Source: Lujinxingia vulgaris
GTDB lineage: Bacteria; Myxococcota_A; Bradymonadia; Bradymonadales; Bradymonadaceae
Direction of reading: 5' to 3'
DNA: 64,000 bases
Assembly (NCBI RefSeq): GCF_007997015.1
Contig: NZ_VOSM01000004.1
Span: 434,001-498,000 of the forward strand
Positions within the stretch are counted from its first letter, which is position 1; the number at the start of each line of letters is the position of its first letter. Made by a program: the position numbers and the translations under genes. Of the stretch, positions 43,455 to 53,149 are shown in pieces. A model generated the notes under the pieces. It ran no database searches. It had not been told where the DNA came from and worked only from the letters and a program-made list of their open reading frames with translations.

Positions 43455-43765
43455 GGTGTACTCCTCGCAGCGCATGCGTGTGGGAATCGAGTGTTTTTTT
43501 GGCGTCCGCACGGGTCAGACCCCGGGCCCGACCCACCACAGCACCGACCGCCCCGTACACATCGACCTCACCGGACCGACCGGCACCGCTGATGACAAAG
43601 CTCTGCGCAAAACCCCGAGCACCAAAAGGTTCACATCATAACCCGCCCCCCTCCCGCTCACGGCTTGCTCGCCGGCCCGCAACCCGCCCCGCACCTTGAC
43701 CCACCGCAAGCAGCCCCCAGCTTTTCCACAGCTTCCCCACAGCCCTCCCCACCCGGAGCCCCGCG
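43455..43765. other. 311-bp divergent intergenic region
   Basis: It separates the DUF892 gene from the DUF1622 gene. One DnaA-box-like TTTTCCACA is at 43722-43730. No gene or strong promoter is identified. Confidence 0.5.
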
Positions 43766-44146
43766 ATGGAAGAGAGCCTGCAAACCACCGCGCACCTCCT
43801 CGCCATGACCATTGAGGCCGGCGCCCTCCTGGCCATCGCCGCGGGACTCGCCATCGCACTCATCCTCGCCATCCACCAACGCCGCCGCCAGGGTGACTGG
43901 AAGGGCACCTACGACCACCTGCGCCGCCGCGTCGGCCGCACCCTCCTCATCGCCCTGGAGCTCCTGCTCGCTGCCGAGATCGCCCGCTCCATCTTCGCCG
44001 GCGAAACCCTCAACGCCGCGCTCACCCTGGGCGTGGTCGTCCTCGTCCGCACATTCTTGAGCATCGCCATCGAGATGGAGATCAACGGGCGCTGGCCCTG
44101 GCACGAGGCGGCGAACGAAAACCAGCAAACGCTCGACAAGCATTGA
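43766..44146 (+). CDS. DUF1622 small membrane protein
   Basis: The 126-residue protein has three hydrophobic helices and the family pattern RRRVGRTLLIALELLLAAE and VRTFLSIAIEMEINGRWPW. It is an inner-membrane protein of unknown function. The ATG at 43766 is followed by the conserved EESLQTTA region. Confidence 0.85.
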   Translation: MEESLQTTAHLLAMTIEAGALLAIAAGLAIALILAIHQRRRQGDWKGTYDHLRRRVGRTLLIALELLLAAEIARSIFAGETLNAALTLGVVVLVRTFLSIAIEMEINGRWPWHEAANENQQTLDKH

Positions 44147-44231
44147 AGTCTCTACGCGCATCTCCCATCGGTTTCCCCCCCCGCGAACCTCCCACGCCCC
44201 TCAACCACCTGACGCACTCCCCCCAACCCGA

Positions 44232-44327
44232 CCGCACTCAGGGCGACCGATGGCAAGGAGCCAGGAGGAGCGAGTAGCAGCGCTACCGCGACGACGCAGC
44301 GACGCAGCCAGCGTCGTCCTGATGCGG
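44232..44327 (+). repeat. Structured dispersed repeat, copy 2
   Basis: The outer arms CCGCACTCAGG and CCTGATGCGG pair with one bulged base. The central hairpin GTAGC-AGC-GCTAC and the inner GACGC/GCGTC stem are present. Confidence 0.85.
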
Positions 44328-44343
44328 ACGGCAACCAACCCGA

Positions 44344-44440
44344 CCGCACTCAGGGCGGCCGATGGCAAGGAGCAAGGACGAAGCTGTAGCAGCGCTACCG
44401 CGAGGACGCAGCGACGCAGCCAGCGTCGTCCTGAATGCGG
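44344..44440 (+). repeat. Structured dispersed repeat, copy 3
   Basis: The outer arms CCGCACTCAGG and CCTGAATGCGG pair with one mismatch. It is a head-to-tail neighbour of copy 2 and keeps the family core GGACGAAGCTGTAGCAGCGC. Confidence 0.85.
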
Positions 44441-44496
44441 GCGCCAACCATCGCCCACACGAATCGCCCCACCCCCGCGAACCTCCCACGCCCCTC

Positions 44497-44528
44497 AACC
44501 ACACAACCACACAACCACACAACCACAC
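44497..44528 (+). repeat. Octanucleotide repeat AACCACAC x 4
   Basis: Four exact head-to-tail copies lie about 115 bp upstream of the DUF389 start. Simple repeats of this kind can vary in copy number by slippage. Confidence 0.9.
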
Positions 44529-44584
44529 GCACTACCGCGACTTCCCAACCCCCTCCCCCCTGTGCGACCCTCCCCCCTTCAATA

Positions 44585-44620
44585 CGCCACCACGCCACCA
44601 CGCCACCACGCCACCACGCC
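44585..44620 (+). repeat. Octanucleotide repeat CGCCACCA x 4.5
   Basis: Four and a half copies end 23 bp before the DUF389 ATG, in the position of a leader or promoter region. Changes in copy number would alter spacing by 8 bp per unit. Confidence 0.9.
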
Positions 44621-44643
44621 CCCCCCCACCTCCCGAGCTCCCC

Positions 44644-45765
44644 ATGGCCCTTCGCCAGGTCGACATCTACCTGCCCCCCGAGCACGAGCCCCTCGGTGAT
44701 CTCGAAGACGCTCCCAGCGCCCTCTCCCGCCACGATCTCACGCTGGACGACGACTCCACCCTGACCTCGATCGTGCTGGAGACCGGCGACTCCGACGCGC
44801 TTCTGGAGTGGCTTCATAAGAAGGTCGGCAGCATTGAGGGCCACCGCATTGTGGTGTTGGAGGTGCTCGCCACGCTTCCCCGCCAGGGCGAAGAGGAGGG
44901 CGAGACGGAGATCGAGGAACTTGGCGCCCTGCAGAATGGGGACGATGAGAGCGAGGAGGACGACAATGGGGCGGCCGCCCGCATCAGCCGCGAAGAGGTC
45001 TACCAGGATGTGACCGACTCCATCAGCGTGACCAGCGTGCACTACGCCCTGGTCGCCCTCTCCACCATCGTGGCCGCCGGCGGCATGTTGCGAGACAGCA
45101 CCGCGGTGGTCATCGGCGCGATGGTCATCGCCCCCTTGATCGGCCCCAACATCGCACTGGCGCTGGGCGCGACGCTGGCTGACTGGAAGCTGATTCGACG
45201 CTCCCTCCTGGTCAACTTCCTGGGGCTCATGCTCGGGCTTGTGCTCGCGATGATCGGCGGCTTCTTGTTGCCGGTCGACATCACGGTCGGCGAGATCGCC
45301 TCGCGCACCCGCGCCGGCCTGGCCGATGTGGTGCTGGCGCTGGCCGCCGGGGCCGCCGGCGTGCTCTCGGTCACCCGCGGCGTCTCCACCGCCCTGATCG
45401 GCGTGATGGTGGCCGTCGCCCTTCTGCCCCCTCTGGTAGCCACCGGCCTTTTGCTGGGCACCGCCAACTGGGCCGGCGCCTACGGCGCAGGCATGCTCAC
45501 GCTCATCAACCTCGTGGCGATCAACCTCGCCGGCATCATCACCTTCCAGATTCAGGGCATCCGCCCGATGACCTGGTACGATGCGGAAAAGGCCAAACGC
45601 CCCAGGATCTATGCGATCATCCTCTGGGTGGTGCTCCTGCTGGCGCTGGCCGCCGGCATCGTCTTCGCCCCCCCGGAAACCGTCACTGGCGAGGCCAGCC
45701 CTTCACCGGAGCTGGAGCTGGAGACGCCCTTGGATGACGAGGTCGACCTGCCGCTGACTGACTGA
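44644..45765 (+). CDS. DUF389 (TIGR00341-type) membrane protein
   Basis: The 373-residue protein starts at 44644 (MALRQVDIYLP). It has an N-terminal soluble domain with an acidic loop (NGDDESEEDDNG), then the conserved DUF389 membrane core (DSTAVVIGAMVIAPLIGP, GVMVAVALLPPLVATG). About six helices and an acidic tail follow. The function of the family is unknown. The upstream in-frame readthrough over the repeat region is not coding. Confidence 0.88.
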   Translation: MALRQVDIYLPPEHEPLGDLEDAPSALSRHDLTLDDDSTLTSIVLETGDSDALLEWLHKKVGSIEGHRIVVLEVLATLPRQGEEEGETEIEELGALQNGDDESEEDDNGAAARISREEVYQDVTDSISVTSVHYALVALSTIVAAGGMLRDSTAVVIGAMVIAPLIGPNIALALGATLADWKLIRRSLLVNFLGLMLGLVLAMIGGFLLPVDITVGEIASRTRAGLADVVLALAAGAAGVLSVTRGVSTALIGVMVAVALLPPLVATGLLLGTANWAGAYGAGMLTLINLVAINLAGIITFQIQGIRPMTWYDAEKAKRPRIYAIILWVVLLLALAAGIVFAPPETVTGEASPSPELELETPLDDEVDLPLTD

Positions 45766-45868
45766 GCTGAACCTCCCCTTTTTTGAATCTCGCGCGCCAC
45801 CTCGCTAGAGAACACGGCCGGATTCTCTCACGCTTTCAACCCGCCAACCCACCTTGAGTCGCTACGAG

Positions 45869-46807
45869 ATGTCCTCTTCGCACAATGCCCCCCTGGCCCT
45901 CCTGCTCCTCACGCTCAGCGCGGTGCTCGCCGGCTGCCCCCCGAGCTCGCCTGGGGAGATGACCAACCTCATCGCCGACGACCTGAGCTTTGTGACGGAC
46001 GACGACCTCATCTACGTCCACCACCGCACAGGCCTCGATCAGATTCGCGTCAACGGCACCGACGAGGTGTCCATCTATGGCGAGGGCTACAGCTTCCAGG
46101 ACGTCACCGACGACGCCGGCCTCTGGGCGCTGGGCGACTCCCAGACCAACCTCTACCTCCTCGACGCGCCGGGCGCCGAGCCTGAGCGCATCCCCGAGCT
46201 CGACGGGCGCACCTCGGCGGTGGCCATCCACCCCGAGGGCACGCTTGTGGCCGCCACCCGCCACGCCGACTTCGACCTCCCTCAAGATCGGCAGGTCGAC
46301 GACGACGCCATCTACCTCATCGATCCGACCACCCTTGATGTGAACGTGCTGCCGGCCACCTCCAACGCCTGGCTCTTTCAGCTTTACTGGAGCGAGGACG
46401 GCACCACCCTCTACGGCTCCGGCCACGAGGGGAACTTCCGCATCGATCCGGCCACCAACACCCGCGAGCCCATCGCCTCCATCCCCGCCCAGGGGGTGCG
46501 TCGCCCTCGCTTAAGCCGCGACATCTGCGAGGCCACCGGCGAGCGCCTGGAGACTGATGATGAGGGCATCTGGCGCCTGACCGCCGACGGCACCCGCGAG
46601 CCCCTGGTGACCATTGAGGGCCGCGAGCGCGGCTTCCATGACTACGCCTCCACCATCAACGGCGCCTCCTACACCCGCTCCTGCGACTACGTCGTCTTCG
46701 TCTTTCAGGACACCGTCTGGGTCGCAGAAGTCGCCACCGGGCTGGTCGGCAGGCTGCGCGAGGGCCAGAGCGTGCGCCTCATTGAACCTGCCGCCCCCGA
46801 AGGTTGA
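45869..46807 (+). CDS. Lipoprotein with propeller-like repeats
   Basis: The lipobox is VLAGC. The 312-residue mature protein contains repeated beta-strand units of TolB/WD40-like type (GLWALGDSQTNLYLLD, SAVAIHPEGTLVAA, FQLYWSEDGTTLYGSG, GIWRLTADGTREPLV). It is probably an exported beta-propeller. The start at 45869 is the ATG in front of the signal peptide. An upstream in-frame TTG is weaker. Confidence 0.75.
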   Translation: MSSSHNAPLALLLLTLSAVLAGCPPSSPGEMTNLIADDLSFVTDDDLIYVHHRTGLDQIRVNGTDEVSIYGEGYSFQDVTDDAGLWALGDSQTNLYLLDAPGAEPERIPELDGRTSAVAIHPEGTLVAATRHADFDLPQDRQVDDDAIYLIDPTTLDVNVLPATSNAWLFQLYWSEDGTTLYGSGHEGNFRIDPATNTREPIASIPAQGVRRPRLSRDICEATGERLETDDEGIWRLTADGTREPLVTIEGRERGFHDYASTINGASYTRSCDYVVFVFQDTVWVAEVATGLVGRLREGQSVRLIEPAAPEG

Positions 46808-46882
46808 CGCCCCCGCGCATCTATGGGCATTTCGACGGCTCTACTCACCACACGCTTCAGCACTTTTCTCCCCGGGTATAAG

Positions 46883-48499
46883 ATGATGTTTCGCACTCGC
46901 CCCACCCTCATCGCACTCCTCACCGTCGCGCTCAGCGCGAGCCTTATCGCCTGCGGTGATGACACCCAGAACCGCCGCAGAGGCCCGGCCGATACGGGCG
47001 GTACCGTGGATGCGGGCGACGACGGCGGCCTCACTGACGCCGATGACGTCGACGCGGATCCCGCCGTCCGCTGCGGCGATGGCGAGGTCAGCGGCTCCGA
47101 GCAATGCGACGGCACCGAGCTCGGCGGCGCCTCCTGTGAGACGCTGGGCTTTGAGGGCGGCACCCTCGGCTGCACCGACTCCTGCCGCCTCGACGCCACC
47201 GCCTGCGAAGGCGTGGCCGTGGGCTGCGGCGACGGAGAGCTCGCCAGCAATGAACAATGCGAGGGCTTCGAGCTGCGCGGCGAAACCTGCCAGTCCCAGG
47301 GCTTCTACGAAGGCCAGCTCGCCTGCCTCCCAAGCTGCGTACTCGACACCTCCGACTGCTCCGGCCTCTGCGGCGATGGCGAGGTCAATGGCGACGAAGT
47401 CTGCGACGACGGCGTCAACGATGGCAGCTACGGAAGTTGCCTGAGCGACTGCTCCGGACCGGCCGCCTTCTGCGGCGACGGTGAAATCAACGGCAACGAG
47501 CTCTGCGACGACGGCGTCAATGACGAAAGCTACGGAGGTTGTCTGAGCGACTGCTCCGCCAACGCCGCGCGCTGCGGCGACCTGGTGCGCAACGGCCCCG
47601 AGCCCTGCGACGGCGACGACTTCGGCGACGACAGCTGCCAGGCCCGGGGCTATGACCGCGGCGAATTGAGCTGTTTCGCCGGGTGCCAGCCCGGGCCAAC
47701 CACGTGTGCGCTTGAATTTGAATCACTGACCGCCGGATCCTCCCAGACCTGTGCGCTTCGCCCGGGCGGCGTCGCTCGCTGCTGGGGTCGTAACGACGAC
47801 GGCCAGACCGACGTCCCCGCTGGCGAGACATTCATCGCGCTGGCGACCACCAGCTTCCGAAGCTGCGGCGTCACCTCCACCGGCGACGTGACCTGCTGGG
47901 GCCGCACCGCCCAGTTCGACGCAGCTCCGAGCCAGCCCGTGACCTCCATCTCCCTCTCCGGATGGACCGGCTGCGGCCTCAACGCCGCCAATGAGGTCGT
48001 GTGCTGGGGCAACGACTCCAACGGAGAGGTCAGCAATCGCCCGACCGGCACCTACAGCGCCATCGCCCAGGTCAGCAGCGCGGTCTGCGCCATCGCCACC
48101 GACGGCACCATCGACTGCTGGGGCAACACCATCAACGGCGCCACCACCCCGCCGGCCGGCACCTTTACGAAGATCGCCGGCGGCTTCCGCCACTTCTGCG
48201 CCATCGCCACCGACGGCACGCTCAGCTGCTGGGGCGGCAACGTCAACAACGCCGCCGTGCCCCCCTCAGGCACCTTCCTGGACGTCGCGCTTGGCGAGGA
48301 CGTCTCCTGCGCGCTGCGCACCAACAACACCCTGACCTGCTGGGGCAACGACGACGAGAACCAGGCAAGCCCCCCCTCCGGTCTTTATACCTCGGTGGCG
48401 ATGGGCACCAACCACGGCTGCGCCCTCACCACCGATGGCGACGTGGCCTGCTGGGGCCGCAACAACCACGGGCAGGCAACCCCGCCGACCACCCCCTGA
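46883..48499 (+). CDS. Lipoprotein with Myxococcus disulfide (DUF4215) and RCC1 repeats
   Basis: The protein has a lipobox (SLIAC). An acidic linker follows, then about five Cys-rich units of the CGDGEVNGDEVCDDG type known as the Myxococcus cysteine-rich repeat. The C-terminal part has several RCC1-type blades marked by a recurring CWG motif (CWGRNDDGQ, CWGNDSNG, CWGRNNHGQ), which together form a propeller. It is probably surface-anchored and may bind a partner or ligand. The start at 46883 is followed by a second ATG. Confidence 0.88.
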   Translation: MMFRTRPTLIALLTVALSASLIACGDDTQNRRRGPADTGGTVDAGDDGGLTDADDVDADPAVRCGDGEVSGSEQCDGTELGGASCETLGFEGGTLGCTDSCRLDATACEGVAVGCGDGELASNEQCEGFELRGETCQSQGFYEGQLACLPSCVLDTSDCSGLCGDGEVNGDEVCDDGVNDGSYGSCLSDCSGPAAFCGDGEINGNELCDDGVNDESYGGCLSDCSANAARCGDLVRNGPEPCDGDDFGDDSCQARGYDRGELSCFAGCQPGPTTCALEFESLTAGSSQTCALRPGGVARCWGRNDDGQTDVPAGETFIALATTSFRSCGVTSTGDVTCWGRTAQFDAAPSQPVTSISLSGWTGCGLNAANEVVCWGNDSNGEVSNRPTGTYSAIAQVSSAVCAIATDGTIDCWGNTINGATTPPAGTFTKIAGGFRHFCAIATDGTLSCWGGNVNNAAVPPSGTFLDVALGEDVSCALRTNNTLTCWGNDDENQASPPSGLYTSVAMGTNHGCALTTDGDVACWGRNNHGQATPPTTP

Positions 48500-48513
48500 A
48501 AGTTCTCACAATC

Positions 48514-48546
48514 GCCGCACCGCTCCTTGAAGGGGAGTGGTGCGGC
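48514..48546. terminator. Hairpin between convergent RCC1-lipoprotein and ppk genes
   Basis: GCCGCACC pairs with GGTGCGGC around an inner CTCC/GGAG stem. No T tract follows on the plus strand. The hairpin lies between two converging stops. Confidence 0.5.
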
Positions 48547-48553
48547 ACCCGCC

Positions 48554-50632
48554 TCACGCTTCCGTCAAACTCTTCAACAGGCTCTGCTGCGAGACCACGA
48601 TCTTCTCCTCCTCACCAGCCTCCACCCGCCTGTAGCTTCCATCGGCCTGCAGCTCCCAGGCATTGAGGTTGTCGCGAAAATGCACGTCCAGGCCCTCCTC
48701 GATGACGCGCGCGCGCTGCGCCTCATCTTCGATGGGGAAGGCCACCTCAATGCGCCGGAACATGTTGCGCTGCATCCAGTCCGCGCTGGCCAGATACACC
48801 TTCGGCTCACCGGCATTGTGGAAGTAGTAGACCCGCGAGTGCTCCAGAAAGCGCCCCAGGATGGAGCGCACCCGGATGTTTTCGCTCACCCCGGGAACCC
48901 CCGGCCGCAGACAGCAGATGCCGCGCACCACAAGCTCCACCTTCACCCCGGCCTGTGAGGCTTTGTAGAGTTCGCGAATAAGCCGCGGCTCGGTGAGCTG
49001 GTTCATCTTCGCGCGAATCAATCCCTCGCCGCCCGCTTCCACCTGCTTGATCTCGTTGCGAATCAGGCGCAGCAGGCGTTTGTGCAGATGAAAAGGCGCC
49101 TGCACGAGCTTTTTGAGCTTCAGCGCCTTGCCCAGCCCGGTGAGCTGCTGAAAGACGCGATGCGCATCGGCGGTGATGGCCTCATCGGCCGTCATCAGGC
49201 CAAAATCCGTATAAAGTCGGGCGGTGCGCGGGTTATAATTGCCCGTCGACAGGTGCACATACCGCTTCAAGCCCCCCGCCTCTCGCCGCACCACCAGCGC
49301 CATCTTGGCGTGGGTCTTGTGGCCCATCACCCCGTAGAGCACGTGCGCGCCGGCGTCCTGCAGGCGGTTGGCGATCGCGATGTTGAACGCCTCGTCAAAA
49401 CGTGCGCGCAGCTCCACCACCGCCGTGACCTCCTTGCCGGCGCGCGCCGCCTCGGCCAGCGCCTGAGGGATGGGCGACTCCGGGTCGGAGCGATACAGGG
49501 TCTGTTTGATCGCCAGCACGTTGGGGTCGGCCGCGGCCTGGCGGATGAACTCCAGCACCGGAAAAAAAGACTGGTAGGGGTGATGCAGCAGCACCGTCTT
49601 CTGGCCAATCGCCTCAAAAATATCGCCCTGACGCATCGCCACCGGCGGCGGCGCGGGCATAAAACCCGGATACTTCAGGTCGGCCCGCTCCAGGTCGGCG
49701 GGGATCATCATCAGGCGGTTGAGGTTCACCGGCCCGTTCACCTGATAAAGATCCGCCTCCGTGAGATCGGTTTGCTCCAGCAAAAATCGCGCGACCTCCA
49801 TCGGGCAGTTATCCGCGACTTCCAGGCGCACCGCCTCCCCGTAATTACGCGCGTAGAGTTCGTCTTCGACCGCGATCATCAGGTCTTCGACCTCCTCCTC
49901 ATCGACATAAAGCTCGCTGTTGCGGGTGATGCGAAACTGGTAGCAGCCGGTCACCGTCATGCCGGCAAAGAGCTCGTCGACGTGGGCGTGAATCACCGAC
50001 GACAGAAACACATAATCATGCGCCCCGCCGCTGACCTCGCGCGGCACCTGAATCAAGCGCGGAAGACTGCGCGGCGCGGGCACCACCGCCATGCGACTCT
50101 GGCGCCCGAACGCATCTTTGCCCTCCAGCGACACCACAAAGTTGAGGCTCTTATTGACCACCCGCGGAAAGGGGTGGCTCGGATCGATGCCCATCGGGCT
50201 GAGCACCGGCAAGACCTCGTCCTGAAAGTAGCGCTCCACCCACGCCCGCTGCCGCGCGCTCCAGCTTGTGCGTTTTAGAAAACGCACGCCCTCCTGCTCC
50301 AACCCCGGAATGAGCACCTCGTTGAGCAGGCGGTACTGCGCCTCCACAAAGGCCGAACAGCGCTGACCGATCTGCGTCAACACCTGACGCGGTCGCATCC
50401 CATCGGGCCCCACGATCTCGGTATCGACCTGAATCTCATGCTTGAGCCGCGCCACCCGAATCTCGAAAAACTCATCGAGGTTGGTGCTGGAGATGCACAG
50501 AAACTTCAGGCGCTCCAAAAGCGGCACCCGCTCATCTTCGGCCAGCGCAAATACGCGCTCATTAAACGCCAGCCAGTTCAACTCGCGGTTTAGAAAAAGG
50601 CTCGGGTCACGCAGGGAGGTCTGTCTGGCCAT
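48554..50632 (-). CDS. ppk1: Polyphosphate kinase 1
   Basis: The enzyme makes polyphosphate from ATP reversibly at the inner membrane side. The 692 residues (E. coli 688) include the N-terminal FLNRELNWLAFNERV, the phosphorylated His near residue 460 in HLSTGNYNPRTARLYTD, and a second conserved block at VYYFHNAG. The start at 50632 (MARQTSLRDPS) is chosen because the in-frame sequence further upstream does not match the family. Confidence 0.96.
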   Translation of the reverse strand: MARQTSLRDPSLFLNRELNWLAFNERVFALAEDERVPLLERLKFLCISSTNLDEFFEIRVARLKHEIQVDTEIVGPDGMRPRQVLTQIGQRCSAFVEAQYRLLNEVLIPGLEQEGVRFLKRTSWSARQRAWVERYFQDEVLPVLSPMGIDPSHPFPRVVNKSLNFVVSLEGKDAFGRQSRMAVVPAPRSLPRLIQVPREVSGGAHDYVFLSSVIHAHVDELFAGMTVTGCYQFRITRNSELYVDEEEVEDLMIAVEDELYARNYGEAVRLEVADNCPMEVARFLLEQTDLTEADLYQVNGPVNLNRLMMIPADLERADLKYPGFMPAPPPVAMRQGDIFEAIGQKTVLLHHPYQSFFPVLEFIRQAAADPNVLAIKQTLYRSDPESPIPQALAEAARAGKEVTAVVELRARFDEAFNIAIANRLQDAGAHVLYGVMGHKTHAKMALVVRREAGGLKRYVHLSTGNYNPRTARLYTDFGLMTADEAITADAHRVFQQLTGLGKALKLKKLVQAPFHLHKRLLRLIRNEIKQVEAGGEGLIRAKMNQLTEPRLIRELYKASQAGVKVELVVRGICCLRPGVPGVSENIRVRSILGRFLEHSRVYYFHNAGEPKVYLASADWMQRNMFRRIEVAFPIEDEAQRARVIEEGLDVHFRDNLNAWELQADGSYRRVEAGEEEKIVVSQQSLLKSLTEA

Positions 50633-50731
50633 AATCCACTCATCCGTACACGAAGGCATCCGCGGCCCGATGCTCTCGGGCCAGCCAAAACGAAGTCCCC
50701 ACAAGCTGCGTGAATTTTCAGAAAAGGAAAG

Positions 50732-51499
50732 TTATTCGAGCGACCAGCGCGCCCCGACGCTGAGCATCAGCTGCCAGTTGAACGCCGCGGTGTAGCGCCC
50801 GGGCTGCTCAAAGCTCTGGTAGCCCTCAAAACGCTCAAAGGTCGACTCGGCCACAAAGGGGTTCCAGGTGGCGTTGAGCTCCACCGGAATCTTCAAAGTG
50901 CCGCGATCGACGGTGTACCCCAGCGCCATGGCCGCCCCCACATAGGATGGCGCACGGGTCTGCATCTCGCTCTGCCGGCCGTCCTGATCGATGGTCGCGC
51001 TGCTGGCCACACCGAGCACAAGCTCCGGGCCGGCTGCAAGGCTCAATCCCCCGGCATCCCAGGCGTTGGAGAGCTCCACCATCACGGGCACGCGCAGGCT
51101 GTGGGCCCGCAACACCGCGTCGATGCGACCGCCCTGCTCCACATCTTCGGCAAAGCCCTTACCACTCTGATACCCGTAAAGGAGGTCGAGGCGAGCAGCG
51201 AGCCGGGCGCCTGCTCCCCGCCAGAGGGTGGCGCGGGTGGTGGGGCCCACCACAAAACCTCCCCCCCGAAACGCCGTGCCATAAAGCAGCGTGGGCGCGC
51301 CCACCGGATCTTCGGGGCGATACAGCCACCCGAAACTCGCGCCGGCGCGCGCGCCCACCTCAAGCTCATCCAACCCACCGAGCTCCAGCGCCTCAGCCGC
51401 CTGCGGCACGCACAGGGCCGTCAGCACACAGAGCGCCGCAACGCCCGTAAGGCTCGCGCCCCCCAGGCGCCTTCTGGCTGAAGCTCGGTACGTTTTCAT
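50732..51499 (-). CDS. Predicted outer-membrane barrel protein
   Basis: The 255-residue protein has a signal peptide (ending AAEA) and alternating amphipathic strands. It ends in an aromatic-poor terminal strand (SVGARWSLE). It overlaps the stop of the cyclophilin gene by ATGA, so it is translationally coupled to it. It resembles the barrel encoded at 52146, suggesting a common ancestry. Confidence 0.7.
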   Translation of the reverse strand: MKTYRASARRRLGGASLTGVAALCVLTALCVPQAAEALELGGLDELEVGARAGASFGWLYRPEDPVGAPTLLYGTAFRGGGFVVGPTTRATLWRGAGARLAARLDLLYGYQSGKGFAEDVEQGGRIDAVLRAHSLRVPVMVELSNAWDAGGLSLAAGPELVLGVASSATIDQDGRQSEMQTRAPSYVGAAMALGYTVDRGTLKIPVELNATWNPFVAESTFERFEGYQSFEQPGRYTAAFNWQLMLSVGARWSLE

Positions 51500-52062
51500 A
51501 CGCGCTTGATCTCCACCTTCTGCATCACGGCCTCTTCGTGGGGACGGTCGCGACGGTCACGCGGAAGGTTACCGATCGTCTCCACCACATCCATCCCGGC
51601 GACAACTTCGCCAAAGACCGCGTGACGGTTGTCGAGGTGAGGCGTCGGCCCAAGCGTGATGAAGAACTGGCTGCCGTTGGTGTTCGGCCCGGCGTTGGCC
51701 ATCGAGAGCATGCCCGCCCTGGTGTGCTTGAGCTCCGGGTGGAACTCATCGGCGAACTTGTAGCCCGGCCCGCCCGTGCCCTGTCCCAGCGGATCGCCGC
51801 CCTGGATCATGAAGCCCGGGATCACGCGGTGGAAGATCACGCCGTCGTAGTAGTTGCCTTTGGTCTCTTCAAAGGTGTTCAGATCGGTGTAGGCGCGCTG
51901 ACCGGTGGCCAGGCCCACGAAGTTGGCGACCGTCTTCGGCGCGCGATCTTCAAAGAGTTTGATGTCGATCACACCGTGGTTGGTGTGAATGATCGCGTGC
52001 AGCTCACCTTCACCGCCGACGTAATCGGCGGGGACTTCCGAAAAGCTCTTCAACTGGCTCAT
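51496..52062 (-). CDS. Cyclophilin-type peptidyl-prolyl isomerase
   Basis: The enzyme interconverts cis and trans Xaa-Pro bonds and assists folding. The 188 residues contain the cyclophilin core: [15 protein letters not shown] (77-91), [24 protein letters not shown] and [14 protein letters not shown]. It starts at 52062 after AAAGGAG. There is no signal peptide, so it is cytoplasmic. It sits between two barrel genes transcribed in the same direction. Confidence 0.94.
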   Translation of the reverse strand: MSQLKSFSEVPADYVGGEGELHAIIHTNHGVIDIKLFEDRAPKTVANFVGLATGQRAYTDLNTFEETKGNYYDGVIFHRVIPGFMIQGGDPLGQGTGGPGYKFADEFHPELKHTRAGMLSMANAGPNTNGSQFFITLGPTPHLDNRHAVFGEVVAGMDVVETIGNLPRDRRDRPHEEAVMQKVEIKRV

Positions 52063-52145
52063 GGATGCTCCTTTAAAAAGGGCGCGTTTTAAGGCGCGAA
52101 TAAAACCCATCAATCTTCCTTCCAGGGCGTTGTGTCGCCGAAGAA

Positions 52146-52937
52146 TTACAGCAGCAAATCAAACTCGTAAAGCACCCCGGTGAAGACGCCCACATGGCCC
52201 TGGTACTTGCCATCGTAGGTGATCTCACCGGTGGACTCATCGTAGGTCGCGCGCTCGCTCATCGCCTGATCAAAGCCCAGGTTATAGCCCATGCGCAGCT
52301 CCACCGGAATGCGCACCGGCCCCACGCTGATCTCCATGCCCGCGCTCAAGGTAAGCAGGGTGTAGTTCGATGGCGAGATCTGGTTGCGATCGTTGAGCTG
52401 GTTGGCGTAGCCGCCCATCGAGCCGGCGCGCTGCTCCTCGCGGTACTCCAGCGTGCTCTCGGTCTGGAAGATGAACTCTGCGCCCAGCCCGAAGACCGGG
52501 CTGACGGTGGCCGAGGGCACGCGGAACTTCAGCATGAGCGGCACGTGGTAGGCGTTGGAGACCTGGTCGCTGTGAATGCGCGCGATGGTGCGTCCGCTGA
52601 GCGCGTCATTCTTATCGACATAGCCGCTGGCCTGATCGACCGAATAATAAAAGCCCGTCTCCAGTCCCACCCAGCCCAGCGCGCGCACCTCCAGGCTCAA
52701 GCCCCCCTTGGGGCCGACGCCGAAGTGGCCAAAATACTCGGGTTTGGGAAAGTAGACCTGGTTGCCCTGCTCGCTTGTCATCCGCGAGTCGTCCGGCATG
52801 CCCTGGCCGGCCACCATGTTGACGCCGCCTTTAGCGCCGACGGCGATCTGCAGGTCAAAAGCCTCAGCCTGGGCGGGCACAGCCGCAATGGCCAGGCCCG
52901 AGAGCGCGGCCACAAGGGCCAGGGGAGCAAACTTCAT
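52146..52937 (-). CDS. Predicted outer-membrane barrel protein
   Basis: The 263-residue protein starts at 52937 after GAGGT. It has a signal peptide ([14 protein letters not shown] to AQAEA). A beta-rich body of PorT-like type follows ([39 protein letters not shown]). It lies upstream of the cyclophilin gene with an 83-bp gap. Confidence 0.72.
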   Translation of the reverse strand: MKFAPLALVAALSGLAIAAVPAQAEAFDLQIAVGAKGGVNMVAGQGMPDDSRMTSEQGNQVYFPKPEYFGHFGVGPKGGLSLEVRALGWVGLETGFYYSVDQASGYVDKNDALSGRTIARIHSDQVSNAYHVPLMLKFRVPSATVSPVFGLGAEFIFQTESTLEYREEQRAGSMGGYANQLNDRNQISPSNYTLLTLSAGMEISVGPVRIPVELRMGYNLGFDQAMSERATYDESTGEITYDGKYQGHVGVFTGVLYEFDLLL

Positions 52938-53149
52938 ATCTACCTCAACATGTCTGGCCACACCGCTCTATCGGGGGGCCACGATCCACAATGCATTCAC
53001 CACACACAACTCGCCACGATCCGGCAAGCCGACGCCTTCATGCCAGCGTTTCGCCAGAACGGGCGATCGCGACAACGCCGCGCTCGGGTTGACTCCGGTC
53101 GGCGCGACCATACAACTTTGAACTCCTAACTCCAACATCGGTATGCGAG

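Larger units (their letters stand above)
44147..44643. other. 497-bp intergenic region with tandem structured repeats and octanucleotide repeats
   Basis: The region holds two copies of the structured repeat (44232-44327, 44344-44440) and two 8-bp simple repeats (44497-44528, 44585-44620). The rest is C-rich. No gene is seen. It lies upstream of the DUF389 gene and may contain its promoter. Confidence 0.7.

Noticed and set aside
43722-43730. DnaA-box-like TTTTCCACA
   Set aside because: It is single and not part of a cluster, so it does not indicate an origin.
44362-44643. N-terminal extension of the DUF389 protein through the repeats
   Set aside because: The extension is low-complexity His/Pro/Thr repeat translation. 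The family match starts at 44644.
49082-50278. A 398-residue plus-strand open frame opposite ppk1
   Set aside because: It is an Arg/His/Leu-rich shadow with no domain, antisense to a clear polyphosphate kinase.
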